Source: Polytrichum commune
Taxonomy: Eukaryota > Streptophyta > Polytrichopsida > Polytrichales > Polytrichaceae
Assembly (NCBI GenBank): GCA_950295325.1
Contig: OX485804.1
Span: 34,284,001 to 34,348,000, forward strand
Direction: 5' to 3'
DNA: 64,000 nucleotides
The notes beneath the pieces were generated by a model. The model was not told the DNA's origin. It ran no database searches and saw nothing but the letters and a program-made list of their open reading frames with translations. Shown here in pieces: positions 1 through 11,182 of the stretch (positions are counted from its first letter, which is position 1; every line of letters begins with the position of its first letter). Position numbers and translations under genes: made by a program.

Positions 1-1323
1 ACTATTGGGAGTGAAATAGCTTGCAAAATTCTCGAAGTTTGTTGGCTCTGTCTGTAGGACAGAGACTATGCATCAACTTCTTCGTTTCAAGAGCAAATTT
101 CCTAACCACTTTGTGTTCACACTTGGATGTTTCTTGTTCTTGTTATTTTTGGTCCACTGTATTTCATGTGGATGTTATCTATAGTTTATATATATATATA
201 TATATATATAAGTGCTCCCTAAAATGCATCGAAAGAAATCTAGTTAACTATAGTTATTTTGGTAGTTCTTGATTATTTATTTCAAAAATTTTGGGTGATA
301 AATGAGTAGCTTCAATCCTTGACCCGTATTTGAGAAGAAGGTGCACAAAATCCAAGAAAGGTTTGGTATAGTGAATAGCCATGAATTGGCATGAGCAAAG
401 TGGACAACTACAATTGTAGTCTTTCATAATAAAGAACAGAGCCTCACGGTTCTACCGTTTTCTTGTTTCAATAGCACTACACCATTCATGCATGGTGTAA
501 ACTATTTGCAAAGGGCCTGAATTAGATGCCTAGAGGCTTAGAACTGTCATGTTTTTGAATTGCCAACATGATCAAGATAAGTGATGTTTTGAAGTGCAAG
601 ATTATTTACATTATGACATTTAGCATAGCCCATTGACATGCGTTGATTGATAGTTTTGCATTTTGATTTATAAGAAGGTAATATGGCGACGTTAATGACA
701 ACTTCTGCAAAATGATGAGGCAAAGAAGAGCCAACATTAAGATATTATTAAGCATGCAAATGACAAATGTTGTGTGGTTGCACTAATGGTTGACCTTGTT
801 GATCATTAGTGTAACCTAGGGGGGCCCATAATAGGGTAAATGACACTATTAGTCAGGTGACACTAAATAAGTATGGTGTAGTTCTCCTCTCCCATGACAA
901 AATGATTTAACATTAGGGAAGGGAAAACAAGGGATCCACGTTGTGACAAGAGCAAGTATTCCTTGGGCACATGGCTCAAGTGTAAAATTGTGATTGCACA
1001 AGTGCAAAGGAAAAGATATCTTGAAGAAGGTTGTTTTATAAATAAATAAAAGTGTGTCCAAAATTGCCTTCAATCTGAAGCACTTAATTTTTGAAAGTGA
1101 ATAATCTACTTGAGAGTTAGTATTTGTATTCACTACATGCAACTATCTACATGTCAATATGAGTCCACCTCCAAGTGGTGCTTCCTCCATGTACTTCGTA
1201 TGGTTAAATGAACTGGCCAACAATACGAGATTTTTTTTCCTTCCGCTTCTAGTACCCTTATATATATTAAAACCATCACATGAGAGAGGCATGTAACATA
1301 TAACAAAGGTTATACGCGGATGT
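1..1323. other. AT-rich intergenic DNA, no gene seen
   Basis: I see no coding signal on either strand. A TA dinucleotide microsatellite lies at about 187-211. The stretch just after it (about 201-275) matches 11745-11830, sharing a CTCCCTAAAATG start and a TAGTTAACTATA core, so it is a dispersed repeat of unknown class. The small reading frames here are unconserved-looking and AT-rich. Confidence 0.6.
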
Positions 1324-1326
1324 TAA

Positions 1327-1834
1327 GGGTGAGTTTCCATGTAGGCTACTCGCCCACCATATTCTAGTGTGAATAAGGACAAACCTGCCCAAATGTAAAG
1401 GGAATTTGGCGGGGTTGGCTTTGGATGTGCCAACTGCACTAAATATGATATTTAGTGTCATATGGTATTTGATGTCACTATAGGAATTTTTTTGATAACA
1501 TTAATTATGTATAAGGTACTAAATATTGCCACGGATGGTGGATGAGTTCATCCATTGGCCAAAGCCATGCCTTCTCTTGTCAACAAGTTGTGATGAAATA
1601 TTGTCATGGGTGATTGAAATTTGGATGAAAAATCACATGCTAAGTGACAGTTTTGGGGATCACAAATTCTTAATGAACATATGAAGCTTAACGGCATGTG
1701 TTCATGGCCCTCCACATTCTAGCAAAATGCTAGTATGTGGTTGGATGACGACTTATACTGAACTACATGCAAACACCTCTAACCCACTAATGTCTAGAAT
1801 CTTGTGAACAAGCAGCCTACATGAAAACTTACCC
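1327..1834. mobile_element. PIF/Harbinger-like TIR element, copy 1 (non-autonomous)
   Basis: The left end reads GGGTGAGTTTCCATGTAGGC and the right end is its imperfect inverse (GGGTAAGTTTTCATGTAGGC on the minus strand). The element is flanked on both sides by TAA (1324-1326 and 1835-1837), a 3-bp target duplication of the TWA type used by PIF/Harbinger transposases. No transposase frame is present, so it would depend on a helper. A second copy with the same ends lies at 12012-12249. A different MITE is nested inside at about 1437-1665. Confidence 0.7.
1437..1665. mobile_element. MITE with palindromic terminus, type B, 3' end lost
   Basis: It begins with CACTAAATAT, a central G, then ATATTTAGTG, which is a perfect odd palindrome. 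The body then matches 55676-56037 closely (shared GGATGATGGATGAGTTCATCC-like and GATTGAAATTTGGA segments). Similarity stops near 1665, so the right terminus has been lost. It lies inside the element at 1327-1834. Confidence 0.65.
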
Positions 1835-1837
1835 TAA

Positions 1838-3227
1838 GACCATCGTCCCACCATTTCCCACCATTCCAGAAAGGTGGGGAACCACATGGTATGTACAAAG
1901 GGCCACGTGGGACAAAGACTTTGAAGGGCTTCTCCTTAAGAGCTCATTGATGGGTCTTATGTTATAGCTTATGTATGGAACTTGGATGAAATCTAGTAAC
2001 CTCGTAACCACTTCATCGCTTTTTCAGTAACCACTAAACCTTCAATATCTATAATTGATTCTCAATTGTGCGGCCATCTGAACCACTTCTCCAGCTAGAT
2101 CATTGGTTAAGTCAACGTGCTTGTTCATTGCTCCAACGGGTACAATGACATGTCACAAGGTCATTTATAGCATTACATGCAAACTGGGGCGCGGACGACT
2201 TTATGAATAAGCTTCCATACCCAACTGTTCAAAATCGCACCATATGCTTGTCTCATAGGGCTTAAGGCTATTGCTATTGAGACCGACCACCGCATGTCTA
2301 TGCTCCCCATTATAACATTGTACGAACCAAATCCTTCAATGAATCCTTGGCATTGGTAAGCTTAATATGCGGTGGGATGAACATACTCAACATTTCCAAT
2401 TGACCGTAGTAAGCTTAATAAAAATACATGTGTTCCAAGTTGGAATTGTACATTACCGTCCTTGAGAAACATACTTAGGGTTCATGGGCTCACGTTCAAC
2501 TCAATGAAACACTTTTTTTTTTCTCTTTCCTCGTTTACCTCCGATCCAAGGGTTGATAATGGGGAATGTTGTTCATTTTTGAAAAATGGATTGATTGTTC
2601 AATATCAGTGTGCCATTTGTTGTAGATGGTGCTCCTATATTTGAGTCCATTGCCACAAGCACTCCAAATATTGTTCAACTAGCGGCCTTGGATGGGTGTG
2701 CCAACATGATAGTGGGTTGGGTAGGAAAGTCGTCTGATAAGTTATGATAGATTGTTGCAACATTCCAATTGTTGACTCATTGGTAGAAATTTTGGACTCC
2801 CTTATACATGTTCTCCCTCTTCTGATATTACATGCTTGGTTGCAAAGAAAGTGATGTATTAACCAAATGCCATATGCTTGAAAATATGACATTATCGAGG
2901 TTTTACCAAGAAAATGGCTTTATCTTGATGAAAAATGGCATTTTGAACATACAATGAAGATATACATGTATGGAAAAAAACACATTTCGTATTGTAGAAA
3001 TATGTTCACAATGTCACACAATAAGGAGTTTAAAAGATAACATGGTCCCATGATGATGTCTTCATCATATCACACACTACATAGTAAGGTTCTATTGTTG
3101 TATGATGAGGTTTGTTGATGTTGGAAATTGACGTCTTATTCAATTAATCCATAAAAGGTTGCATGTCATCAATGACATCTGCAACTAAAAACTCCAAAGA
3201 ATGCTCCACTTTAGATTTTGATAATAA
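1838..3227. other. Intergenic DNA, nothing recognised
   Basis: Reading both strands gives no frame with recognisable protein similarity, no inverted termini and no tandem repeat. The base composition is AT-rich with scattered ATG-rich short frames of no more than 85 codons. Confidence 0.5.
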
Positions 3228-3458
3228 TTGTGGCATACTCACGGGCTTTATGAAGCTTGGCTATTGGTGTTGGTTAGTCAGCCACATCATCCTCCTCCAT
3301 TAGCTCTTCATTCAAATCTAAACCCAAATGGACTTCTCTACTCCATTCCAAACCCACCAACTCAGCCATGCCTACAACGCATCCCTCGCATCAGATCATT
3401 CATTTATCAAATACCACCTCACCACCAAAATTCCAACCTGAAATTGTCCCCACCTTAG

Positions 3459-3872
3459 ATGTTGTCAAGATTCAACTTAAAACTATCCATACAAGAATGT
3501 AACCCAGATAAAGACATCCAAGTAAACCAACCGACCATTCAAATACAAAACTCAGAAGCCAACATATACGATCAAAGAGGAAACCACATGGCCACCATAT
3601 CCACTGAAAGATTACAATGGCTATGGAACCAATTCTCCCACACTAACCACACACACTTAAAAAACTTCCTCCAACCCCCACCCCAAAATTTCGGAACAGA
3701 AATACTCTGGCTCATACAAAGATACACAACCATACTCCCTAAGAGGAAGCCAAAAACCATACAACCCAAGAATTTACACCACACACTACACCCGACAATT
3801 ACTAAGACATTAATTGAATCCTTTAAAATCACACACTCGTACTACTCTTCCCCACTCACATGTCCCACATAA
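3459..3872 (+). pseudogene. Retroelement ORF2 fragment between RT and RNase H
   Basis: This is a 137-codon open stretch lying in the same frame as the preceding 3228-3458 stretch, separated from it by one TAG. It contains the segment RLQWLWNQF and, further on, FGTEILWLIQRY and KTLIESFKITHSYYSSPLTC. I take it as the region downstream of the reverse-transcriptase thumb of a LINE-like element, because the same frame leads into the RNase H relic. It has no signal peptide or membrane segment. I do not know a function for this segment. The start codon is not meaningful, since the frame is a relic. Confidence 0.55.
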
Positions 3873-3902
3873 CTCACGCAATATTACTCACTCCACAACT
3901 GA

Positions 3903-4343
3903 GATATAATATTCGGTTCCATAGGCCAAGCACAATCCTACAGATGGAAAGGTATCAACCTAGCACACCCTACGGACCACAATACAACCATAGAAGCCAT
4001 TCACTGGGCCAAAATGGCAGCCAAAGAAGACAAAAAGACCGTCACCATCCTCATAATTAACCATAATGACTGGACATCACAACAAATCCCAATTACCACG
4101 AAAGGGGACATACACATCCTTGCAACCATCCCCCCACACACCATACAACCCCACGCCAGAATGGCCAAAATATTACCAATACATAGAACCCTCACTCACA
4201 TCAATAATATGTATACACAACCAAACCAACCCAACACTGGAACTACAAACTCCACGAGAATTACCACAAGTCCTAACACAAACCACAAACACACACATAG
4301 ACACCTTCCCCATCAACCCCACCCCACCAAACTACCATATTAA
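3903..4343 (+). pseudogene. Retroelement module of unknown fold, possibly methyltransferase-like
   Basis: It lies in the same frame as the upstream fragment, after a TGA at 3900. It reads DIIFGSIGQA, then a WKG...LAHP segment, AIHWAKMAAKED, and TVTILIINHNDW. The order (aromatic-basic strand, HP loop, amphipathic helix ending in KMAAKED, then a hydrophobic strand followed by a polar-aromatic loop) recalls the DNA N6-adenine methylase fold seen in phage Dam-type proteins. However, the catalytic (D/N)PPY motif is replaced by AHPTD, so an active enzyme is not implied. It could equally be an element-specific domain. The frame breaks near 4250, where the reading shifts by one. The RNase H relic follows 100 bp downstream. 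Confidence 0.4.
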
Positions 4344-4381
4344 ATTCTCAAACGCATGGAAATGTGCACCCATCAACAACA

Positions 4382-4392
4382 CCCCCCCCCCC
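4382..4392 (+). repeat. Poly-C run (11) followed by AA
   Basis: A run of 11 C lies inside the retroelement remnant and is followed by AAC. It is one of ten C or G runs of 11 or more in the window. Confidence 0.9.
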
Positions 4393-4454
4393 AACTAGCC
4401 CTGCCAACTAGATACTATCACCAACACCATCCCAAATAACATCCACAACAATGC

Positions 4455-4897
4455 ATGTACACAGATGGATCATTCATCCCCCCTCTAAAAACTCCGAGGA
4501 CCAAATAGTGGGCAACACTACAGGATCAGGAGTATACAACCCCAACACGAACATCCAAATAGTAGAGAGACTACCAGGGTACCAAAACATCCTCAAAGCA
4601 TAACTAAACGCTATATTAATAGCTATTAAAACCATTAAAACCACACAAACTGACACACACATATTTACAGACAACCTTAACACCATCTACCTCATCAGCA
4701 ACCACATACAACACCCAACCTCACAACACCACCACACAGATAAACTCCTTATAGCAGCCATAATACACCAAATCTACTGGACCCCGCACTTAATACACAT
4801 ACATAAAGTAAGGGCTCACACGGGCATCACAAGAAACGAAATAGCCGACACACTAGCCAATGAAGGAACACTCAAGGAAAAACCAACTGCCAATTAG
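4455..4897 (+). pseudogene. RNase H domain of a non-LTR retroelement, inactivated
   Basis: Ribonuclease H would remove the RNA strand of the RNA-DNA hybrid during retrotransposition. The first catalytic Asp lies in YTDGSF (Asp codon at 4464). After a frameshift the second block reads GSGVYNP. The helix that should hold the catalytic Glu reads KA-stop-LNAI, with TAA at 4601-4603 where the Glu codon is expected. The third Asp is in IFTDNLNTIY (4670) and the C-terminal block is RAHTGITRNEIADTLANEG, with the last Asp at 4847. The domain order and spacing fit RNase H well. At least one frameshift and the nonsense change at the Glu site make it dead. A diverged homologue sits at 59.4-59.8 kb. Confidence 0.8.
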
Positions 4898-4970
4898 TGT
4901 AATCAAGCCACCTCCACCTGACCTTCAATCAAACTCTGGAAGAAAATTTTAACAACTACTTAAGCTTACT

Positions 4971-6660
4971 TGAATCTTCTTCGATTTTACTTCAACCTCC
5001 ATCCAATCTGAAGATTCAAAAGTGCAACATGTGTTATGGAACCAAGATTTAAAACAAATAACTTGAGTTAAGTTAAGTTGACCCACCAATGGTCATGATT
5101 CATGTTCTTCTTCCGATTCATTTTGAACTTGGAAGAACTCCCTGAGCCCAAGGTAGATCCTCAATGTGGTGTCCCACCACTTATGCACATTAATCACATC
5201 TATTATATGACAAATTGGACCTAAAAATTTCCTATTACATGCACCATAGTTGTAATATGGGTATTGAATCGTGATGAGTTTGTGCCACTTTTCATTAAAA
5301 AAATAAAAAATGTTAATCAAATTTTGTATGGAATCATACTATATTGTGCATATATGTATGGCATGACATTTTTCTTTGACAACACTCTAGATAAATCTAG
5401 AGAACAAGCGGGAACTTCCAACATCACATACATGTTTGGCCATTTTATCATAGTTGGAAGTGACTTATTTGGAACTATCTTGTTTGGTGAGAAATTTTAG
5501 ATCACAAAAATTTCATCTCAAGTTCTGTAATCAAAGTAGAGATGCAAAAAGTCACAAAAACCTAAAGTGTAGTTTTGCTTACTTTGTAAACAATTACATA
5601 GACCCCCCCCCCCCCAACACACACACACACACACACACAATTGTTTTCACTATTGACCTCAAATGGTGGCTATATTTCGAGCCCACACTTGTTCTCATTG
5701 CAAGACATGTCTTTGTGGTGTTTGGCTTTATCTACAAGTCTTGCCATATACCACTCAAAGATAGGTGTTTGATTGAAAAGAATAACCACACAAGACCCAC
5801 ATACTTTACACTTATGAATGTTGTCTTATTGTGGGCACTTTCCAACTCCAAACAACTATATATACCCATTGGGTCTGATTGGTAATTGTCTCATCCAATT
5901 AGCAATTACAAATTTTAAAGATCGTAAATTTAAGTTCCAAAATTGGAGTTGAGATGCAAACGAAACATTCTTGTTCCCTTGATTCGATCACACACGGCCT
6001 CCCAATTTCGTTATTCATCGAGCTTAGATTGTTGTCTACAATATGAGCACATAATCCAATCCCTTCATACTACACGTCTTTGCGGTGTCCAATCTTAGCC
6101 ACATGTCTTACCATAAGGTACGTGGGTGTCGATCGATCGAACTTCCATAATTAAACCCCAACATTTGATTGGTGCGTGGTTCGGTGAGGATAAACAACAA
6201 TCTAAAAGAGACTAGTCCACATCTTCAAATTCTAAGAGTTGTTCCACACTAATCAATGAACACAACTGGGAAAACCTATGCATCCAGTTTCGAAATCAAC
6301 AAACACGCGCACTTATGATGAACCACATCTAAACCATGGGCGGTCCGATTCTCGATCCGATTGTTGCTAACATTTCGTCGTAGATTCGCTAACACAACAC
6401 ATCATAGTTTTCTCACCTACATGTAGTCGGTAGAAGGCGAAGAACATGGAGACCGGGCCAAGTAACACCCACATACCTTTATCACACCTCAAACATAGGT
6501 GTCCAATCAAGACAAGCGTGATCTCACTCACACACACACACACACAGCCTTTCCACAATGTGAGAGCCTGCCCTTTGCGATTTGGGTCAGAATAAAAAGT
6601 GTGTGCAGCTAGAAAAGCCTGGAGCACGTTACCGGTGGACAAGTTCTCTGACTGACCTAC
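4971..6660. repeat. Dispersed repeat family H, tandem partial copies; otherwise no gene
   Basis: Two partial units of a dispersed repeat follow each other at about 5690-5960 and 6060-6150, with a further fragment near 6478-6530. The hallmarks are CATCCAATTAGCAATT, CATGTCTT(T/G) and GCCATATACCACTCAAA, followed by a TAGGTGTTTGATTG-type box. The same boxes recur at 13440-13700, 17090-17810 and 47447-47760. The class is unknown because no terminal repeats are visible. A compound microsatellite of 13 C followed by AC repeats lies at 5603-5640, and a CA repeat at about 6530-6547. No protein-coding signal was found. Confidence 0.5.
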
Positions 6661-7394
6661 TCCTTCATAGAGTTTCTCGAGGATCGATGTTCAGTTCAGG
6701 CCATATTTAATGCTTAAAGGACATATGCAACTCGGCAATGATTTTCAAATAAGGAGGAGAAGCACAATCACCGCGATGCAATGCCAATGCGACGCGATGA
6801 GATGCAGTTGGTGTGCGACATACATGTGCTCGTGTTTTGAAATTCGACACCCTTTGCACACTTACATATATAGAACTCGATCGTTGACACGCTGGTGCGA
6901 TTATTGGGATTGTGTCAGAAAAATCGATTGCACTGATTAATGTAAGTGGCTGCAGTCAGTGCGATCGATGTCGGGGAGATTTGGGGATGGAATATATATA
7001 TATAAATAAGGTATAGCTAGTGTGTGTGCCTGCAGATGAAAATGATGGACGTTTTTGACAGCCACCTTGCAAGAAAATGCATTCTTTTGTGGCTCGCTCT
7101 CTAGTCAGACACCCTTTGCTGATTGGGATGACTTTGAAATTGCTTCTCTTGGGTTTGAATATAGTTTCGTGGAAAGATGGAGACCAATTCGGATGGGTAT
7201 AAGTGAGACTGATGACAGTCGTTGGGGGAGGATGAGTGATATAGTGACAAGTATGGGCACTCACCAAATTCCCAATCACTTCTTGAGAAACGTTTTCATA
7301 TGAAGACTATACGTAACCCCTTTGAATTGAAAATTCATGTGCAAGAACGTACACCGAACACTAGAGTGGAATGCATTTGCACTCGCATAATCGT
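6661..7394. other. Low-copy-looking intergenic DNA, no gene supported
   Basis: This stretch is less AT-rich than its neighbours and holds a TA repeat with a TATA-like ATATATAAATAAGG at about 6993-7010. An 82-codon frame at 7055-7303 (+) has a mixed composition with WDDF and YSFVERWRP segments but matches no family I know. It starts at a non-ATG codon, and I do not call it a gene. Confidence 0.35.
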
Positions 7395-8037
7395 TTGAGA
7401 TCCTAGTGTTTCAAAGTCCACCGAATTACGTGTTGACCATCTTTGGATGTTTTTTTATTCTTTGTTGATTGGAGGTATATTCTCTAAAGTCCTTCTACCA
7501 TGATCAACAACTTCAACTGCTTATTTCTCGAACTCAACCGGTTCATTTGTAACTACACTAAATAAGATATTTAGTGTCACTTACTATTTGGAATTACACA
7601 CTGGTGCATCTTTTCACTATTGATCTAAGTTTTTTGGGTCAAGTAGTTGTTGATGTTCCATAATGTCCAAACCAACCAATTTGACATTCGTTGGTGTACT
7701 ATAAATAGTAAAGCATTGCGTGATTCCAAATAATAAGTGACGCTAAACACAATATTAAGTGTTTTTTGTCGATTCTCCCCATTCATTGGTGCAATGTGAC
7801 TTACCATGGGCAACTCTCTAGTATGGTCCACAATGCACATTACACATGTATCCGATGATCGGAGAGAACCGGCTGCTAGTTGCACATGAAGCGGTTGAGT
7901 TTGAGAAATAACCAATTGAAGTTCAAGCCTTCATGAAGATTGCCAATCATTTTAGAGGAATTTATAGAATATAACTCTGTCTAATAAAGGCAAACTGAAA
8001 GATGCCAACATGTAACTGGTTGGACTAGGATCTCGAC
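7395..8037. mobile_element. Inverted-repeat element K with ~150 bp arms (copy 1)
   Basis: The left arm (about 7395-7553) and the right arm (about 7875-8037) are imperfect reverse complements along most of their length. They share GATCCTAGTG, AAGTCCA(A)CC, TTATTTCTC(A/G)AACTCAACCG and GGTTCAT blocks. There is no coding capacity. Partial copies of the arm occur at 21768-21890 (inside the hAT element), 31950-32125, 41101-41720 and 63640-63800. A MITE has inserted at 7556-7761 between two sequences that are adjacent in the 63.7 kb copy. Confidence 0.6.
7556..7761. mobile_element. MITE with palindromic termini, type A (copy 1)
   Basis: It starts CACTAAATAAGATATTTAGTG directly after a TA dinucleotide and ends in a decayed inverse ending AAGTG. 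The interior (TTTTCACTATTGA, AATGTTC.ATAATGTCCAAAC, AATTCCAAATAATAAGT) matches 16184-16400. It is non-coding and nested in element K. TA flanks suggest a Tc1/mariner-like helper, while the CACTA...TAGTG ends superficially resemble CACTA elements. Confidence 0.65.
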
Positions 8038-8040
8038 CAC

Positions 8041-10203
8041 TTATTTCTCAAGAATCTCCCCAGACACTGCTTTCTTTATCATGCATGGAAATAGCATGGA
8101 ACCTGACTTATTATGTTCTCATTAATTTTCCACTTGTTGTTGTGAGGAAGCCGTCGAATGAAAGCCATTGAGAATGCAAATTCAAAGAGCGCAATCTCAC
8201 TTCTTCAGTTCAAGAATCAAGATAGAAAACATCAAATTTTGACAAGATGAGCACCATATACATGTATAGTCATTGCGACCTAATGGTTGAGTGTGACATG
8301 GGATATTGGTGACTATGGATAGACCTTGAGAAGGTCTCCGAGGCATGTTTTTATGTTTGTACAATACGCATGGAAAGGGAGTCAAATTTGAAAGAGATTT
8401 TATTATTTGAAACTATTGGAGGCGTTTCCTTTAAGATAGGTTTTGGTGGTGAGCACCACCTTCACTACGCATGTGTTTGTTTTCAGGAGAGAAAGTCATT
8501 TGTTGATAAAGATCCCCAATGTTTTAAATTTGCAAATAATCTCAATAGTGTAGCATGTAGTATATAGCATAATCAATAAACTTAATGGGAGGTCATGTAA
8601 AGTAAGTGGCAAACATACACATATTGGAATTAACCCACTTCTCCTAGGAGATTAAACATGTGGTTAGTATGAGGTGATTAGCAAAGTCAAATTGAAGTTG
8701 CAATACATACACTCTATACCCAACCACCGATCTTTCTTATTTTATTTTAAATAAATTGTTTAGCACAAATGAAGAGACTCCATTGCTAGTAGATAAACCT
8801 AAAGACACATTGGAGGGGGATTTTACAAAACTTCCCAAGAGGCAAGGCCACTAATCCATCTTCCAAACACTAACAAATCATAATGGTAGCCGAAAACATG
8901 TCTAGGACCCCAACATGTAATTCAAATGGTTGGAAAGCCCCATTGTTTGAGTGAATGAGAGATAAGTGTACTCTTATACAATAATTCCTTTGTGATTATT
9001 GAAAGGAACTAGGGTTGTTGTTACACAAGTGACCAACGGATGTGAGATAAAATGATCCAAAAAAATTCATGTAACGGTCGGTTTCCAAAGACCATGACCA
9101 ACATAAATCCACATCACTTTTTACAAGTCTTGGTCATGGGGCATAGTGTAATGTGGACTTTAAACCGGAATGTAGTGTTTTTTTAAAAAAAAAACAACAC
9201 TAAATATAAGTATTTTTATTATTTACACTTTTTAAAATATAAATATTTTCTAACATTGCCACTTTCATTTACTTTTGACACAATCTAAACTACTTGAGTC
9301 CTCTCTCCGCAAAATTTGGGTGACCATCAAACATCATCTATTTCTAAACATGTAGGATTCCATGTCATTTCCATGTCACTCTCTCATCCATTATTTGACA
9401 TAGTCACTCTTCTTTTTTAATAATGTTGCGTAAAACAAAGTTGAACCACCACTCGTTCCTCAACCAATTTTAGAGAATTTAAAAAAGAGGTGGTCATGGT
9501 CACTAGCCATTGGTCACAGATGTAAACATTTCCTTAGCAAAAACAATCAAACATATTTAAATTGCTTAGGTTAGATTTTGCACACAACATAGTTCTAGGT
9601 CGAAGCCCACTAACTTATGATATGACCTATGTTGTTGACCTCAATACAATAAAATGGCGGAAGATCATGATCACTGACCATGTTGTGGGCTTGAAATAAC
9701 AATAGCCACATGTGCCTTCGATACACCACCACATACACTCTAGAATCCGTAATATCAACCTCCTTAATGTCACTCCTTCTTTTATATCTTGGAACCCTAG
9801 GGAATGGATGTGCTCAGTTTAAATCCTACTCTTTGTTATCACATTTCCCTCCCAAATATCGTGGATATGGACATTAAAATAAAATTTACAAGAATTCAAA
9901 GCACATGCACACACACACATCACATTGTCATCATTATAATTATTGTCATTATTGTACTGTTGACTTTGTGTCCTTCCTTAATGTCACATGCTGCATCAAT
10001 TCTCATTTATCAAACATCCATGTTCACACTACATAAATTCTTAATATCAAGTCCACTTTGGTTGCTACAAGCATGATATGACGGAGTTCAGAGTGTATTT
10101 ATTGGGCAAGTGATAGTTACAACTAAATTACAATGTTGTGATCAATTGAGTCCAGTGCAGAATATCTCCTCAATTTTTTCACTATGACTTGCAATCCTAG
10201 AGA
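8041..10203. other. AT-rich intergenic DNA, nothing recognised
   Basis: No frame exceeds 90 codons and none has recognisable similarity. There is an A-rich tract at about 9183-9193 and a short CA run near 9907-9918. No inverted or tandem structure was noticed. Confidence 0.5.
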
Positions 10204-10427
10204 GGGTATTATCGTATACAAGCATACCTCTCATTCATCCATCATAAATCATGAATCAACATGCACCCGAAGGTTACTCCTCTTACTTGATTTGACACTG
10301 GAGTTAATTGTAAAGACTCCAAATTAGTGTACTTAAGGTCATTTGAGATATATCGTCAACAAACCTATACGGGGGTCAAGTGTTTATGGGGGGTGGATGA
10401 AAGTATGCTTGTATGCGGTAATTCCCT
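10204..10427. mobile_element. MITE family W, copy 1 (complete)
   Basis: The left end GGGTATTATCGTATACAAGC is mirrored by the right end GCTTGTATGCGGTAATTCCC. Inside are GTTAATTGTAAAGACTCCAAATTAGT and GGGGGTCAAGTGTTTATG boxes shared with copies at 48789-48997, 49136-49358, 57953-58067 and, for the left arm only, 20261-20345. It has no coding capacity. I could not fix a target duplication. Confidence 0.6.
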
Positions 10428-11180
10428 TTCTGCTTGAAATCCACGGGCCCTTGAAAATCATCCAAAGGTCATACTATGGAAAATAAAAATCCAATCTTGC
10501 ATTTGATGGGCCCTTAAAGCTCAATGTACAAGGAAACTGGAACATGGTGAGGGAATGCACCATATTCAATGGGTCCAATCCATAACAGTGGGCCATGCAA
10601 TACCCACCATGGAAATATAATATTTATAAGAGCCAAATGCAACTTAATTGATTGTCAAGACCCATAGTTTTGCATTAGACCTACCTCTTTTTGAAGGACC
10701 TAACGCAATATCCAGTAGACCATAAAACATGTTCCACTTGGTGCCATGTAGGACATCATGTGAATTTTTCATTCATTTGCATTTCTTTGCTCCCTCGTGC
10801 CCTCAAGATATATTGTAAAGTGAGCTTGGACCATCTCCGGCTTCTTCACCAATCATGTAATGTTTATATCAAGGGTCAAGGACCCTCAAGTGCTTAGTGT
10901 AAAGTGGCATGAGAGGGAAATGCAGGGAAAAAAATGCGACATTCAACATGGTGCATGGCATGATTTTATCATTCCGCAAGTGGAAGTCCGTACGAAGTCC
11001 ACATCAAAACTATGAGGATGGTGCATTGATTATCCAATTTGGTGTTTTATGAAAACTAGTGTGCCATGTTAATCAAACCGGTGTCCATGGATCGTCATGC
11101 ACCAATAAGTGTCATATGACTCTCTCTCTCTCTAGTTGTCATACAACCAATATGAGTCCATGATCAATAATGCGGATCAC
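10428..11180. other. Intergenic DNA, nothing recognised
   Basis: Short frames only. A CT microsatellite of six units lies at about 11122-11133. No repeat partner was noticed in the window. Confidence 0.45.
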
Positions 11181-11182
11181 AC

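Larger units (their letters stand above)
3228..4970 (+). mobile_element. Non-LTR retroelement remnant 1 (RT-distal part and RNase H)
   Basis: This is a decayed 3' portion of a LINE-like ORF2. One reading frame runs from 3228 to about 4250 and is interrupted only by stops at 3456, 3870 and 3900. It then frameshifts, and a degenerate RNase H domain follows to the TAG at 4895-4897. The coding strand is strongly C/A-rich with Thr, Pro, Asn and His abundance, unlike flanking DNA, and the same bias marks the relics at 27.7, 59.4 and 61.8 kb. The reverse-transcriptase catalytic core is absent, as expected for a 5'-truncated insertion. The trailing sequence to about 4970 still resembles the segment after RNase H in the 59.4 kb copy. 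Confidence 0.75.

Noticed and set aside
849-1142. 97-codon minus-strand frame
   Set aside because: AT-rich with no motif and no homologous copy in the window. The length is within chance expectation for 64 kb.
5603-5640. Poly-C followed by AC repeats as a regulatory site
   Set aside because: A plain compound microsatellite with no gene nearby. Only the window-wide pattern of C runs seems notable.
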